Shown one piece after another: positions 21,805 through 33,075 of a stretch of DNA of 64,000 nt. A program made the translations under genes and the position numbers. Origin of the DNA: Campanula takesimana (Eukaryota > Streptophyta > Magnoliopsida > Asterales > Campanulaceae); contig JAOWBW010000025.1 in assembly GCA_026119855.1 (NCBI GenBank), forward strand, positions 1,860,001-1,924,000, written 5' to 3'. The first letter of the stretch is position 1; each line of letters starts with the position of its first letter. Below the pieces are notes generated by a model. It saw only the letters and a list, made by a program, of their open reading frames with translations. It was not told the origin of the DNA and did not search any database.

Positions 21805-22243
21805 GTTACCCTAACAAAATTCTGTTCGGCCGGAAACGCTCTATTAAATGCCACGAATATTTATACGGGATCAGAATCAAGAACAGAGGGATAATTAAAC
21901 TCGAGGAGTCGAGAATAGGGTAAACCCTAAACCTAGCTTTTAAGATCCAGAGAAAGAACGTAAATGATTTGGGGAAGAATGCTTCTGAGAAGCAAACCAA
22001 ACAAGATATACTTGCAAGTTTTAAAGAATGACACTTAGGCCCCTCAAGTTTCACTTTTAACAAAAAGGCCCCTAAATTCATATTTTCACAAATGACCCAA
22101 AAGTCAAAACTAGACATTTAACCATCTTAATATTCTAAAGTAGTTAAGAATTTAACCCAAGTAAAACTAGCACATAATATGCAAGTTCAAGAATTTAACA
22201 AGCAAGTCAAATATTTAACAAGAATAATGATGGACGTTACAGA

Positions 22244-22374
22244 TGATGTGTACCTGCAAGAGATTTTCAAGAGCAAGCAACATATATCTTGATGTCGTTG
22301 AGGGACCTTCTTGTGAGGACCATGATGTGGGAGAATGGATGATTAGTACCTGTAAGAGATTTTCAAGAGCAAGA
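22244..22374. repeat. two-copy repeat, about 95-bp offset
   Basis: GATGATGTGTACCTGCAAGA and GATGATTAGTACCTGTAAGA each open a block that continues GATTTTCAAGAGCAAG and, further on, ATATATCTT. Probably remains of a local tandem array in T-D. Confidence 0.7.
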
Positions 22375-23119
22375 AAAATATATCTTCGACATTAATGTGC
22401 TCGAGAGTGTCATTCATGTGCAACAAAAGTTTTAGAACGCATACATGGATTGAAATCTTTACGATCGAGAGATTTGAGAGAAAGATTAAGAGAAGAATAC
22501 ACTCTCTTTTCATTTTGCAACCATTTTCATTTTGAAGGATGAGAGTCAAATTTCTCCTTTTATGCATGATGATGATTATTTTTTTTGCATTTGATTTTTC
22601 TTTTATTTGACACATGTGCATTGCTCGCATTTCAAACTTTATTTATTATCAATTAATGACTGAAAGTTTATGAATGAACAGAGGGAGAATCATGAATGAA
22701 ATGAATTGTGCACTTTATTGTGAATTTTTCATTTTTGCGAAAATGAGGAGTATGGAATGTGTATGGTGAAGCAAAGCCGAAAGCCTAGCGCGAACACTCA
22801 AAAGGTCAATTCCGAACACCCATTTGATCAAGACTACTCAACGGTATATCTCCGGATCCTATCGTTAGGTCAGCCCCAGTCGGCGGCTGAAGAAGCCCCA
22901 TTTGTTCTTTCTGACATCGACCCCCAACATTCTGGCTGTTGAAGCCCCAATGTCTCTTAAAGATCAAACTCAGATGTTGCCTATGGAAGCCCCAGTCATG
23001 TTATAGGATAAGCCCCTGAATCTGGCATATGAAGCTCTTGTTTCACTTGAAGGGTGAATCTCATGTTGATCCAAATTATCATATCGAGACCACTTCATGT
23101 TTTGGCATTTTAACCTTTG

Positions 23120-23700
23120 GGGGGCTCTAACTGTCATTGAGAGTTATTCAAATTTTTGATGCCTCGCTGTTGGAGGAAATTCACAATTTCTGACATGCAA
23201 TACCCAATCGGTAGGGAGTCAACTGTCTTTGAGAGTTGTTCGGCGGGACACAATCCTGATGTTGCCAAAGAAAGAGCTTTGAGCTTTGCGGGCCATACTG
23301 ACAATCCGAGATGGCACTTTGTTTCTATTGATTCCCACATTAAGGGACCGACTGTCTATAAGAGTCATCCCACATTCGATGCTTTGCTGCTGATCATAAT
23401 TCACGTGTTCTGACATTCAATAATCCTTCTTTGAGGAATCAACTGTCTTTGAGAGTTTTTCGGCGGGACACAATCCTGATGTTGCCGAAGAAACGAGCTT
23501 TGAGCTTTGCGGGCCATACTATCAATCTGAGATGGCGCTGTGTTCTGATGATCCACCCATAAGGGACTTAACTGTCTATGAGAGTTGTCCCACATCCTTG
23601 ATATCCTCGATCTTGAGAGTTACTAAAACTGATGATGATTCTCAAAAGTTAATCTTTGCATTTCTGAGTCCCTTCAAAGGATCAACTGTCAATGAGAGTT
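23120..23700. repeat. repeat field around ACTGTCTTTGAGAGT
   Basis: Six copies near 23128, 23222, 23350, 23442, 23570 and 23687. Two long units start at 23221 and 23441 (period about 220 bp) and share TTCGGCGGGACACAATCCTG and AGCTTTGCGGGCCATACT. Copies alternate between a GTTATTC/GTTGTTC and a GTC(A/G)TCCCAC continuation, so the unit is itself a dimer. Confidence 0.8.
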
Positions 23701-25468
23701 GCTTTGTACTCTGGAATTTTGCCATTTGAATTTCCATGTTACCCGGAGCAACCATTCTCAACAAATCATATTGTTATGCAACCACATCATTGATCTTGAA
23801 ACAAAACCCAAAACTATGACATGCAGCCCCAGTTTGGTGTTCATTCATTCGACATCACTTGCCGGCATTGAGATTCTGAGATCTAAAGAATAGCATTCCT
23901 TTGTCTCTTTTGCTGTGACAACTTGCAGGAGTTGGCAGGGGAAGGCACGAGGCCAGTATTTTGTGAAAGCAAAGGGAAATCCCAGTGGGATCTCCAACAT
24001 CGTGTTTTCGCAGAAATTAGATGACGGAAGGACGAGAGTAGGGGGAAGCCCCTAGACTCGAGAAAAGTATGATCACACATTGAAATCAAAGACTCAAAAC
24101 TTAAACAAGCGTTAATGGTCAAGTGCCTCAAAATCAAATGGACCCTTCTAAAATTGGATTAGCATTTTAATTCTGATTAAATAAGCTTGACAAATCATTT
24201 CAACACAAGTTAGACTGTGACAAATTGGCATGAGAACATCATTGGGCTTGAGATATGATTCGCGCCGCAGTTTGAACTCGTTTGGTGAGAGGCCTTCATC
24301 TTCTTTGTCTCCTTTTCTTGATATTGATCACCCCATTGGAGGCTGCACGATTTTTGGTTTATGGGCTCCCTCAGTGTAAGGGGTTGGTAGAGCACGTTGG
24401 TCTCCAACAAAAGTCACCAGTTGTCGTCGTTGATGGTACTTTTCCGAAAGTTGAAAGATCGAGATCTTCTTTAGTGCAGATTGGCCTCGCATGCGCGGTG
24501 CTCCTTGAAATTGATGATGTCACATGAGATTGTTGGACCCTCGGTCCATGCCTCTTCTTTGTGTAACGAGCGATGAAGTCTTCAGTATGAATTGCCATCT
24601 GCCGTCGTTGAAGGCATACACATAAAATTGAAGTGTCGCGATATCCTTTCTAAAAAAATTGAATTAAACAATAAAGCAAATTGAATATGTACCAAAATAA
24701 ATGAATAATGCTTCTTCTTCTTCTTTTTTTTTTTTTTTGACCTCCCCTTTTTTGCTCTCTTTCGATTTTTTTTGCACTCAAGAAGAAACATCATAGCGTG
24801 CGGAATACAACAAATTTACCAAAACATAAACACACAATATGCGAGGTTTTACAATGCATCATACATTAAAGGAAAATCGCCGACACTTGCGTTGGCATGA
24901 CTGTGATAATCTTCGGCCTTCTCCATTTGATTAGCCTTTCTGAAAATGCCTTTTGATTGCACCCTGAAATCTTCGTTCATCGGGTGACTTTGTCGATCGC
25001 CTTTGTGAACTTCGTTGATTGCCTTCGGCCCTAGTTCCCATCTCAATCAATCACAGTCTAAAATTTGTTCATCTTTCATTGATTGTTTTTATTAGGTGAG
25101 ATTAATTGTTTGCGGGTCCAGATTAAGAAGGCACTTTGTTATAAGGCAAGTTCATTGACTGAAAACATATATTACATGACAAGCAATAAAATAAAAGCAC
25201 GAAGACAACGACACACTCTTAGACTTAGAAGACAAAGAAGATGTGTGAGAACATTACTAAGCGATACGCAAAAGGGACAGGATTAGGAGTACGGGCGGGG
25301 AGCCCAGTCACAAGCAAAAAGAGATCTAGATATCGGAAGCTAGAAATCTCCAAACGTGAACAAAAGTGTTGCAGCCTTGCAAGCTAGCAAACCAAAAGTC
25401 TGTCCGTTTATTACCTATGCCGTCAGAGTGAAAAGCAGTGGCCCTGGGAGTCAATGAGCCCCAAGGGA

Positions 25469-26740
25469 TCAAATATCCGGTTCAGGTTTCTGAGCCCCCA
25501 TGAGATTACGGACTTTATCCTTGAGAGTGTAACATTCATTAGCAGCATGTGAGGCTTTTCCATGATATTCACAATACTTGCTACGATACGGTGCCGGATG
25601 TGACGGGTGGAGAATCTTGCATTCTTGTATAGGCCACAGGACCCCATCAGGACCCATTCTAAAAAGTGGCACCGTTAGCCTTTGGGACGACATGCCATAT
25701 GGAACATCTACATGGCTTGAGTGTTGATCATTTCTTTTCCTTTCCATTCGTGAAATACCCGAGGCATCTTTTAATCTGGAAAATACATCGGCGGTAGCCA
25801 TTAGGCCGCCCTTAGAGGAAAATGATGAGCTATCGTCGACACAAATAGATTTACTCGATCGAGGGGAATTAGGAACACACCCAGTCATCTTGAGAGGTTT
25901 ACTGAGCCTCTGATGTAACTCCTTGCTTATGGATTAACTACCCTTGAGGCTGATAATTCTTGTTCTTGGAACCACAGGAGAACTTACTGGAGGGTCATTG
26001 AGCCTCATATAATTTTCCGGAATAGGAGGATCCACCCTTTCGCGATCGGATTCTTGATCAGGGGACATGACTAAAACATTCTCATCCTTTGTTAATTCGA
26101 CTACAGAGCAATCTGATAGGGGATCGATGAGCCCCTGCTGGCTTTTAAACTTAGGAGACGCATCATGTTTTGTCTCATCATCTTGATTTGGGAGTGTGAC
26201 CGGAAGAAACTCATGTTTTGCGAATTCTTGAGTGATGATCGGGCAGCAAATTGGCAGAGGGCCGCCGAGCCTTCGGTGGTTTTCTAGATCTGAAATTCGT
26301 TCTGGGAGTGCATCATGGCCAAAAGGGACCATTGTGGTACTGAGTCTTGATGTTTCTAGGATGGCTGGAGAGGAATGAATCACCATATGATTGTTAAGCA
26401 TTGGTTGCATCTCTGAAAGAGGTGACTCGTCATTCTTCACATATTGATTAGGCATTTCAAACGAGGCTCCTTCCTTTGGTGCTTCTGGAACAGGACAAGT
26501 CTGCATAGCATTCTTAAACTTCGGTTGGTCAGATAAAAGAGCCACAACCCGGTCAGCCATTTCCTTTTGACATTCTTGGAAAAACCTTAACATAAGATCT
26601 GTATGTGCCTCCAAACGCTCTTTCGACCACTGTTCCATTCGAGGGTTGGGTTCAAAGTTAGTCATCCTTGCACTGATTCGGGCTTCCAAACATTGTCTCC
26701 ACCACTGTTCCATTTTAGGATCGGGTTTGAAATTAGCCAT
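25469..26740 (-). pseudogene. gag: Gag-like protein of T-D with one in-frame stop
   Basis: The ATG at 26740 opens MANFKPDPKMEQWWRQCLEA. The first 45 residues contain a duplicated block (NFKPDPKMEQW / NFEPNPRMEQW). The frame is stopped by TAA at 25934-25936 but continues in phase to 25469, for about 424 codons in all. The C-terminal part has VPLFRMGPDGVLWPIQECKI and the knuckle CEYHGKASHAANEC (C-x2-H-x4-H-x4-C) followed by YTLKDKVRNLM, as in Tat/Ogre-type Gag. No protease or RT follows. Probably a defective structural protein gene. Confidence 0.75.
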
Positions 26741-27153
26741 CTTCGCAACGACTAATAGGAGCGCTTTGGGGTGAGAATGTACACCGCGGACCCTATAGGG
26801 AAGTCCAATGAGCTCCCTTATACCCTCGGGTTACCTTTTCGGGTTTGTACAGTTCTACGAGACGTTATTTTCAAAAACGTGCATGTGTGTGAGGTATCTT
26901 TGAGTTCGAAAATGATTTTGAAAGCAAGTAAAGAAAACAAAAAAAATCCTTTTCTTTTTCTTTTTTTATTTTTTCCATTTTTTCTTTTTTAAGGGAATCA
27001 CCCACCACGCATTCATATATATACAATTAAGAGGGTGAAGGAAAAAGAATGTCCCTACAAAACAAAGGTTAGGGCATAAATACATACAAACCAAGCGAGG
27101 CAAGTAAAGCATGGCACACATAAAGATTAGAGTCTAGCCCACTTTTAAAATCG

Positions 27154-27171
27154 TCCCCAGCAGAGTCGCCA
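27154..27171 (-). other. primer-binding site of T-D
   Basis: Sense sequence TGGCGACTCTGCTGGGGA, one base from the LTR end GCTCTCACA. It starts with TGG, the complement of tRNA CCA. It differs from the T-C site by one base (CCG/CTG). I did not identify the tRNA with certainty. Confidence 0.8.
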
Positions 27172-30162
27172 CTGTGAGAGCCCGCGCTTGAAAGCTTGCC
27201 ACGCCGAACATATGCGAATGATATGTGATCGCTCAATGAAAGCTGTCGCGACCCCGAACCCCACGGGCCCGGAATCGCGAGCTAGACGTCGACTTAAAAC
27301 AATAAACACCAAAATACCGGGAATAAAAATTTCCTTTTTAAACACAGAAGACTAAATACAAAGTTTTGGAAATCCAACTTTACCACAATTAAAGAACTAG
27401 TATAAGCTCCGTAAGCTTACACTCAATGTAAAACATTACAAATCTTAATGATGTCATTGGTAGAAAAACTATCCCCAAAAGGTTATACATTTAAATAATG
27501 CAAACCGATCAAACAACCTGCCCAAAAATCTCAATCCTCTCGACGTCCTCCTCGATCCTCGAATCCTAATCCTTTTCCTCCTGGGGGGGTTAAGGAAAAC
27601 AATTTGAAACAAGAAATGGGGTGAGAATAAATCTCAATAAGTTACCAATGCAACTACATGACATACTATGATGCAATAAGCATTAAACAATGATAAATAT
27701 CACATAGCACGTAGCATTTATCATTTAACAGATAGCAGCGGAAATAAACAATTAACAAAGGATATTAGCCAAGGTTTTCCAACTGATAGAACCAAATAGA
27801 GGATCGCAGCGCAGCTTCAACAATCAATCAATCAACATCTTCATAATAGCATAAAAGCCGAAGAGAAAACCCCGGTCAGAACCGACCACTCAATCCATCA
27901 ACCAAAACGAACCATCTTCATAGTAGCATAAAAGCTGAAGACGAACAACCCCGGTACCGGTGCCATAACAAAGTAACGTGCCACAAGGGGCGGGAGACAT
28001 GCCACAAAGTCATGCTCCAAAACGACTAGCTAGAATACTCACAAAAGGAGCTAGCTCATCCCATCCAAGGCCAATCTGGATGAGGAAACAAGGACCAATG
28101 GGCGACGCTATACTGGACTTGGCTTGTGCCATTATAGCATTATCCATTTCCTGACTCGATACACAAATAACCAGCTGGACTTTCAAATAAATGCTAAGTA
28201 ACAAATACTATCTTAATAAACAACTCATGATTCCTAAGTAGGGATGTCACGCCCCGGAAATTCCAAAAATCCATAAATATAAAATTTACAATATACATCT
28301 CAAAAATGCTAAATACCAAACCGGGCGCGTGAATTCAACTTATAAAACCAATACCAACAAACAATACCTCAACGAGATTATAACTCGGAGACTAGAAACA
28401 AACGCGGAAGCAAGAACAACTATTAACAAAAATGCCCAAAGTACAACCGTATATACAAAACACTGAACGACTACGAACCCACAATAAAATACGTAAAGGC
28501 TCCAAAGAGCAACTATCCTAAAGGCGATCAACCTGCTCAGAAGACTCCCGATACATCAGACCTCAAACGATACCACTTGCTTTCCTGGGGGGGGTTAAGG
28601 AAAAAACAATTTGAAACAAGAAACGGGGTGAGATAAAATCTCAGTAAGTTACTAAATGCATCTACATGGCATAATATCATGCAAATCAATTATATAACTG
28701 AGCAAGTAAATCATATAACAACAAATGAGAAAGCTCCCTATCGCCAACTGTCCCATACCAGTTGGAAATAACGACTAACTCATCATGCAGCACACAAGAC
28801 TGAAATAAACACGTTACAAAGGATACTGAGCCAAGGTTTCACCAAACCAATAGAACAATCGCTGCGCAGCTTCAACCGATCAACCAATCAAACCATCTTC
28901 ATAGTAGAATAATAGCTGAAGAGTAAACCCCGGTCAGAACCGACCAATCAATCAGTCAACCAATCTTTGTAGCATCATAAACAGCTGAAGATCACAACCC
29001 CGGTACCGGAACAATAACCAAGTAACATGTCACAAAGGACGGGAGATATGCCACAAGTCATACTCTAAAAAGTTAGCTAGACTACTTCACAATGGAAGCT
29101 AGCTCATCTCATTCCAAGGCCAATATGGAAGAGAAAAATATGGGCAAAACAATGGTCAACATTATAATGGACTTGGCTCGTGCCATTATAATCTTTCCCA
29201 TCGCCCTCGAACACAAATAACCAGCTGGACTTTCAAATAAATGCTAAGTAATAAATACTAGCTCGATAAACAACCAAAGATTCCAAAGTAGGGAACCAAC
29301 CCAAGCTCATCACAAAAGATGCAAACAGTTACTCATGAAGAGATCAACAATAACGAATACAAGAAGTTTTTCATAAAAGAGTCCAACAACAATGACCATA
29401 AAGCATGATGATTCCAAGATAAGGCACATACCAAACACATCCTAAGGATGATACTCACAAGTTACTCATAAAGAGTACCACCCAAACGGTCGCTCACAAT
29501 TAGTATAATGACTATTACCAAGATGAACCCAAACGTTTACTCGTAAGGAGTACTATGACCAAGAACTCAATTATCCCTTTACACCTGGAATTCCAAATAG
29601 GAAATCTGAACAAATACACCTTAAGGCAAACCAAAACCGCAGGTACCCAATCACCGTAGCACTCTTTACATCCGTTCCTAAAACGAACCAATTATTAACA
29701 CTCCAAACGAACCCAAAAGGTTATACCTATTAGTACATGATCACAACCGGACCAAAACCTACACTTTGGTGTTCAATAACAACCCTCTAGGTACTACCGG
29801 GCATTGCCTAAAACCTAGTCCAAGTCTTATCCTAAAATCAATTCGATTAGTAAAATAGCTTTCAATTAAATGGTCTCAAAGTATGAAATCCTCACTTATA
29901 TCACAAATATGATTCAACAACAACTCAACAAGGTCACCCAATTGGATTTGCAAAACTTGATCACAAAGGATCGATACAACTCCTCTTAACCTCAAACGCC
30001 CAATGAAATCTTGAAGTATAAAACTTATAACTTAACTTAAAGACCTATCCCATCTTGTAGTACTCAGAGAGAGCTTTGAAACGATAGTTTACACGCCTAA
30101 AACGGAGTCCGGACGAAAAAGTTATGGCCTCTGGAAGATCGACCTAAATTCTGGAAAAAGTG

Positions 30163-30275
30163 GGCGGGCGCCCGGAATTGAGTGGGCGGTCGCCCGGAAC
30201 CCTGATACCAAGCTAAATGAGGCTGATTAAGTGGGAGGTCTCCCAAAACTAAGTGGGCGACCGCCCAGACCCCAA
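30163..30275. repeat. GC palindrome cluster 1 of solo LTR
   Basis: GTGGGCGGGCGCCCGG, GTGGGCGGTCGCCCGG, GTGGGAGGTCTCCC and GTGGGCGACCGCCC: four palindromic 12-16-mers in about 110 bp, just after a block (ACGGAGTCCGGACGAAAAAG) also present before the G2 cluster. Confidence 0.85.
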
Positions 30276-30677
30276 AATACACCCGAATTTCACTCTTTTT
30301 GTCCTAAATCCGACCCAAACCAATTCTAACTCCATTAAAACCCCATTTAACTCCAAATATATCAAACAACACATAACTCATCATCCCAATCCAACAATCC
30401 ATCACCTAATCTTCACAAATCACTTCAAGAACAACAATTTCTTCCATGGCTTCCAAAATCAATTCGATTAGAACAATCACGAACACATCATAAGATGCCC
30501 AAACATTCCCATACAATACTTGATCAAATTCCATAACACCATTGTTCACAAAGGAACCAATCTCAAGCACTAAAGTGTTCCACGGTATTAACTTAAGTTA
30601 ACTAGAATGGTACCCCGAGCCCAGACCAAGCTGACTTCGAAAAATAATCAAAAATAAAGACCTTTAGTTCAGCCAAC

Positions 30678-30790
30678 GTGGGCGGTCGCCCAACACCAAC
30701 ATGGGCGGTCGCCCAAAACAAAGTTTCAACACCATAACAACTGATGACCTGGGCGGTCGCCCAACCCAAAAGTGGGCGGTCGCCCACAAC
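30678..30790. repeat. GC palindrome cluster 2 of solo LTR
   Basis: Four copies of TGGGCGGTCGCCCA/C at about 30678, 30704, 30749 and 30773. These are close to perfect inverted repeats and share the motif of cluster 1. Confidence 0.88.
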
Positions 30791-32062
30791 CCCTGTCTTG
30801 CCGGAAATCGGCAGAAATGACCTGGGTTCTTCCATTTTCTTACCAAAACACCACTCAACCAAAAATCAACCTTCTAACTAGTATACCAATGTACCAAAAC
30901 AACTTACAAGTCTAAAATGACTCATATAACATCATCTAGACTACCCAATTCAAGAGATGATTCAAACATTAAAATTTCACAAAAATGGATAAAATGCAAA
31001 TCAATTCCAAATCAACCCAAGAAGCAATATATAACAACTAGAGCATCAAATGAGCTAAGGATGAACATTTTTAGCATAAATGGGGGAAAAGTAACTTACC
31101 CGGATTTTATCAAAGTTGACGGAATTCGAAATTTCTTTGCTCTACACGATCCTATCGACGATCTAAACATTTTTCATAAAATGAGAAATGAGAAATAGTG
31201 AATAGAAGATGGTCAAAATGAAGAGAGAAGGAGGGGGAGAAACTTACCTTCCATTAACAATGGAGGAGAGAGAGAAAAGCTAGTGTGTGTGTGTGTGTGC
31301 AGGAGAAAGAGAAGAGTGAGGAGGGAGGTGGAGGGAGGAGGATGATTATTAACCCAAAATGTTACACCTAGGCCCTTCTACTACTAACAAGAACAAATAA
31401 ACCCAAACTCCCCACCATTAACTAAGACTCTACACTCTATACTAGCACAATTAACAAATTAAATGCTAGGCACGAAAATATCATGAAACATAAAATGAAC
31501 ACATAATTATTTAAATAAATAAATAATTTAACTAAATAAATAAGCAATAAATAAATAAATAATTAAATATTTATTTCTAAGAAAATAGAGGCGGGTTTTC
31601 GGGTCGTTACAAGGGAACCATTCCACGTAAATCACAAAAAAAGTGTATCAATCCAACAATACATCAAAAGATGTTCCAACAATTCCAAGCCATAATCAAA
31701 TTGGTTCCACACTAAATTGTTCACAATGGAACTAAATTCAAACATTTAAATAATCCATAATGGTCATTTAAGTCTACTAAAGTAGTACCCAAAATCTAGG
31801 CTAAGATTACACCCCAGTCTTATACCAACAAAAGGGAAGTTCTTGGACACAACGGACCGATCACAAGCGTTTGTGTTATAGAACACTTACTTGAAAACTC
31901 AACACCATCTAAACCCAAAACCCAACTAAATAAACCACCTCATCTCGTAGTACTCTAGGAGAGCTTTAAAACGATAGCTTACTTGATTAAAACGGAGTTC
32001 GGACGAAGAAGTTATGGTCTTCCAAAGATTGAACATAACAAGAAGGATTTTCACAACAGGGG

Positions 32063-32265
32063 AGAGGGTGCGCCCCCCCCCCCCCTAGAAAGGGTGTGTG
32101 CACCCCAGGTAATCAGTCTCTTTTGGCCTTCCTGGAATTAGAAGGGTGCGCGCACCCCCTTAAAAAGGGTGCGTGCGCCCCATGGAATCAGTTGGTTTTG
32201 GCCACAAAGGTGGAAGAAGGGTGCGGGCGCCCCCTTAAAAAGGGTGCGTGCGCCCCCTAGGGAAA
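32063..32265. repeat. GC palindrome cluster of G2 3' LTR
   Basis: Six to seven copies of GGGTGCG(C/T)GCGCCCC-like motif, some joined by CTTAAAAA. Around 32145-32180 there are two units, where the other LTR has three. Confidence 0.85.
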
Positions 32266-33075
32266 ATCAGAAAGCCCAGATTTCTTCCTGGGTTCTTGAA
32301 CACGAATTTAAACCCCAAAATCACCATTTTCAACACAAACCAAATCCAATACTCCCAACCAGTGTACAAGGATGTCCACCACACTTATAACCCAACAAGG
32401 GGACTCACAATCAACATTTAGAGGCCCAAACCAAGGTTTCAATCCCAACATTCAAATATCACAAAAATCCACTAAAAATGGAAACAAGTTCATAACTCAT
32501 CCAAGAAGCACTAAATAGAATCCATGGCATCATCTAAACATAGGATGAACATTTTTAGCATAAATGGGGGAAAAGTAACTTACCCGGATTTTCTCAAAGT
32601 TGACGGAATTCGAATATTCTTATCCCTCTACGATCCTATCGACGATCTAAACAAGTTTCATTTATGATAAATGAGAAACAATGAGAGGAAGAGGACTAAA
32701 AAGAAGAGAGAAGGAGAGAGTAAGTTACCTTCAACAATGGGGGAGATGGAGAGAGAAACGGGTTAGGGGGGAGGAGTTGTACTGAGAGTGAGGGAGGGGG
32801 AGAATTAGTTGAAGAAATAATGCACAAGTTACGCTTAGGCCCCCTCCTCTACCACTTACCCATTATTAATATACTCCCCACTAACAACTAAGACCCAACT
32901 CTCTACACTAGCACGAATGATCCAAATAAAATACTAGGCACGAATATATCATGAAACAAAAAATGCACACATAATTATTTAAATAATTAAATAATTTAAA
33001 TAAATAAATAAGAATTAAATAAACAATTAAATATTTATCACTAAGAAAATAGGGACGGGTTTTCGGGTCGTTACA

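Larger units (their letters stand above)
16218..22241 (-). mobile_element. Tekay-like LTR split by T-B
   Basis: The right end GGACGTTACA (22241) reads on the minus strand as TGTAACGTCC. The proposed left end is TGTCATTCCC at 16218. Without T-B the LTR would be about 1.67 kb. It has the Tekay-like hallmarks seen elsewhere here: a 'GGGGCCTAAGTGTCATT' block near the start in sense, a GTAG/GTAAGTTATT splice-donor-like site at 17433, and a GGGCGGTCGCCC cluster at 17031-17142. Flanking 5-mers (ACCAG, GATGA) do not match, so it may be the LTR of a larger broken element. A loose PBS-like TGGTTACCGGGTC adjoins the left end. Confidence 0.55.
22242..25468 (-). other. T-D non-coding internal region
   Basis: No gene supported in about 3.2 kb. 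Contents: a two-fold repeat around TGTACCTGCAAGAGATTTTC (22250 and 22346); AAGCCCCA blocks at 22889-23030; the ACTGTC...GAGAGT repeat field (23120-23700); T-rich runs near 24720. pol would be expected here in a complete element and is not recognisable. Confidence 0.65.
28585..31099 (-). other. putative intron within the solo LTR
   Basis: Sense donor CCGG/GTAAGTTAC at 31099 and acceptor TTCCTTAACCCCCCCCAG/G ending at 28585. Ends match those of G1 and G2; the enclosed length (about 2.5 kb) is twice that of G1. Inference from splice-site-like ends only. Confidence 0.35.
28245..31611 (-). mobile_element. Tekay-like solo LTR, 3367 bp, TSD AGGGA
   Basis: TGTCACGCCCCGG...GGGTCGTTACA between AGGGA duplications (28240-28244 and 31612-31616). 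The uninterrupted site is seen in the sister LTR at about 37473 (AGTGGGGAACC). No PBS, gag or second LTR, so it is a solo LTR, presumably left after recombination between LTRs. It resembles the G2 LTR in order of blocks but carries extra sequence at about 29300-29900 and two GC clusters. Confidence 0.92.
27244..33075 (-). mobile_element. 3' LTR of G2, split by a solo LTR
   Basis: About 2460 bp after removal of 28245-31616. Ends TGTCGCGACC / GGTCGTTACA. The putative donor (GTAAGTTAC, G at 32583) is intact here and a pyrimidine-tract CAG acceptor is at 27581. The adjacent internal sequence in sense, AAGGAGGATAGAT, is the polypurine tract. Confidence 0.9.
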
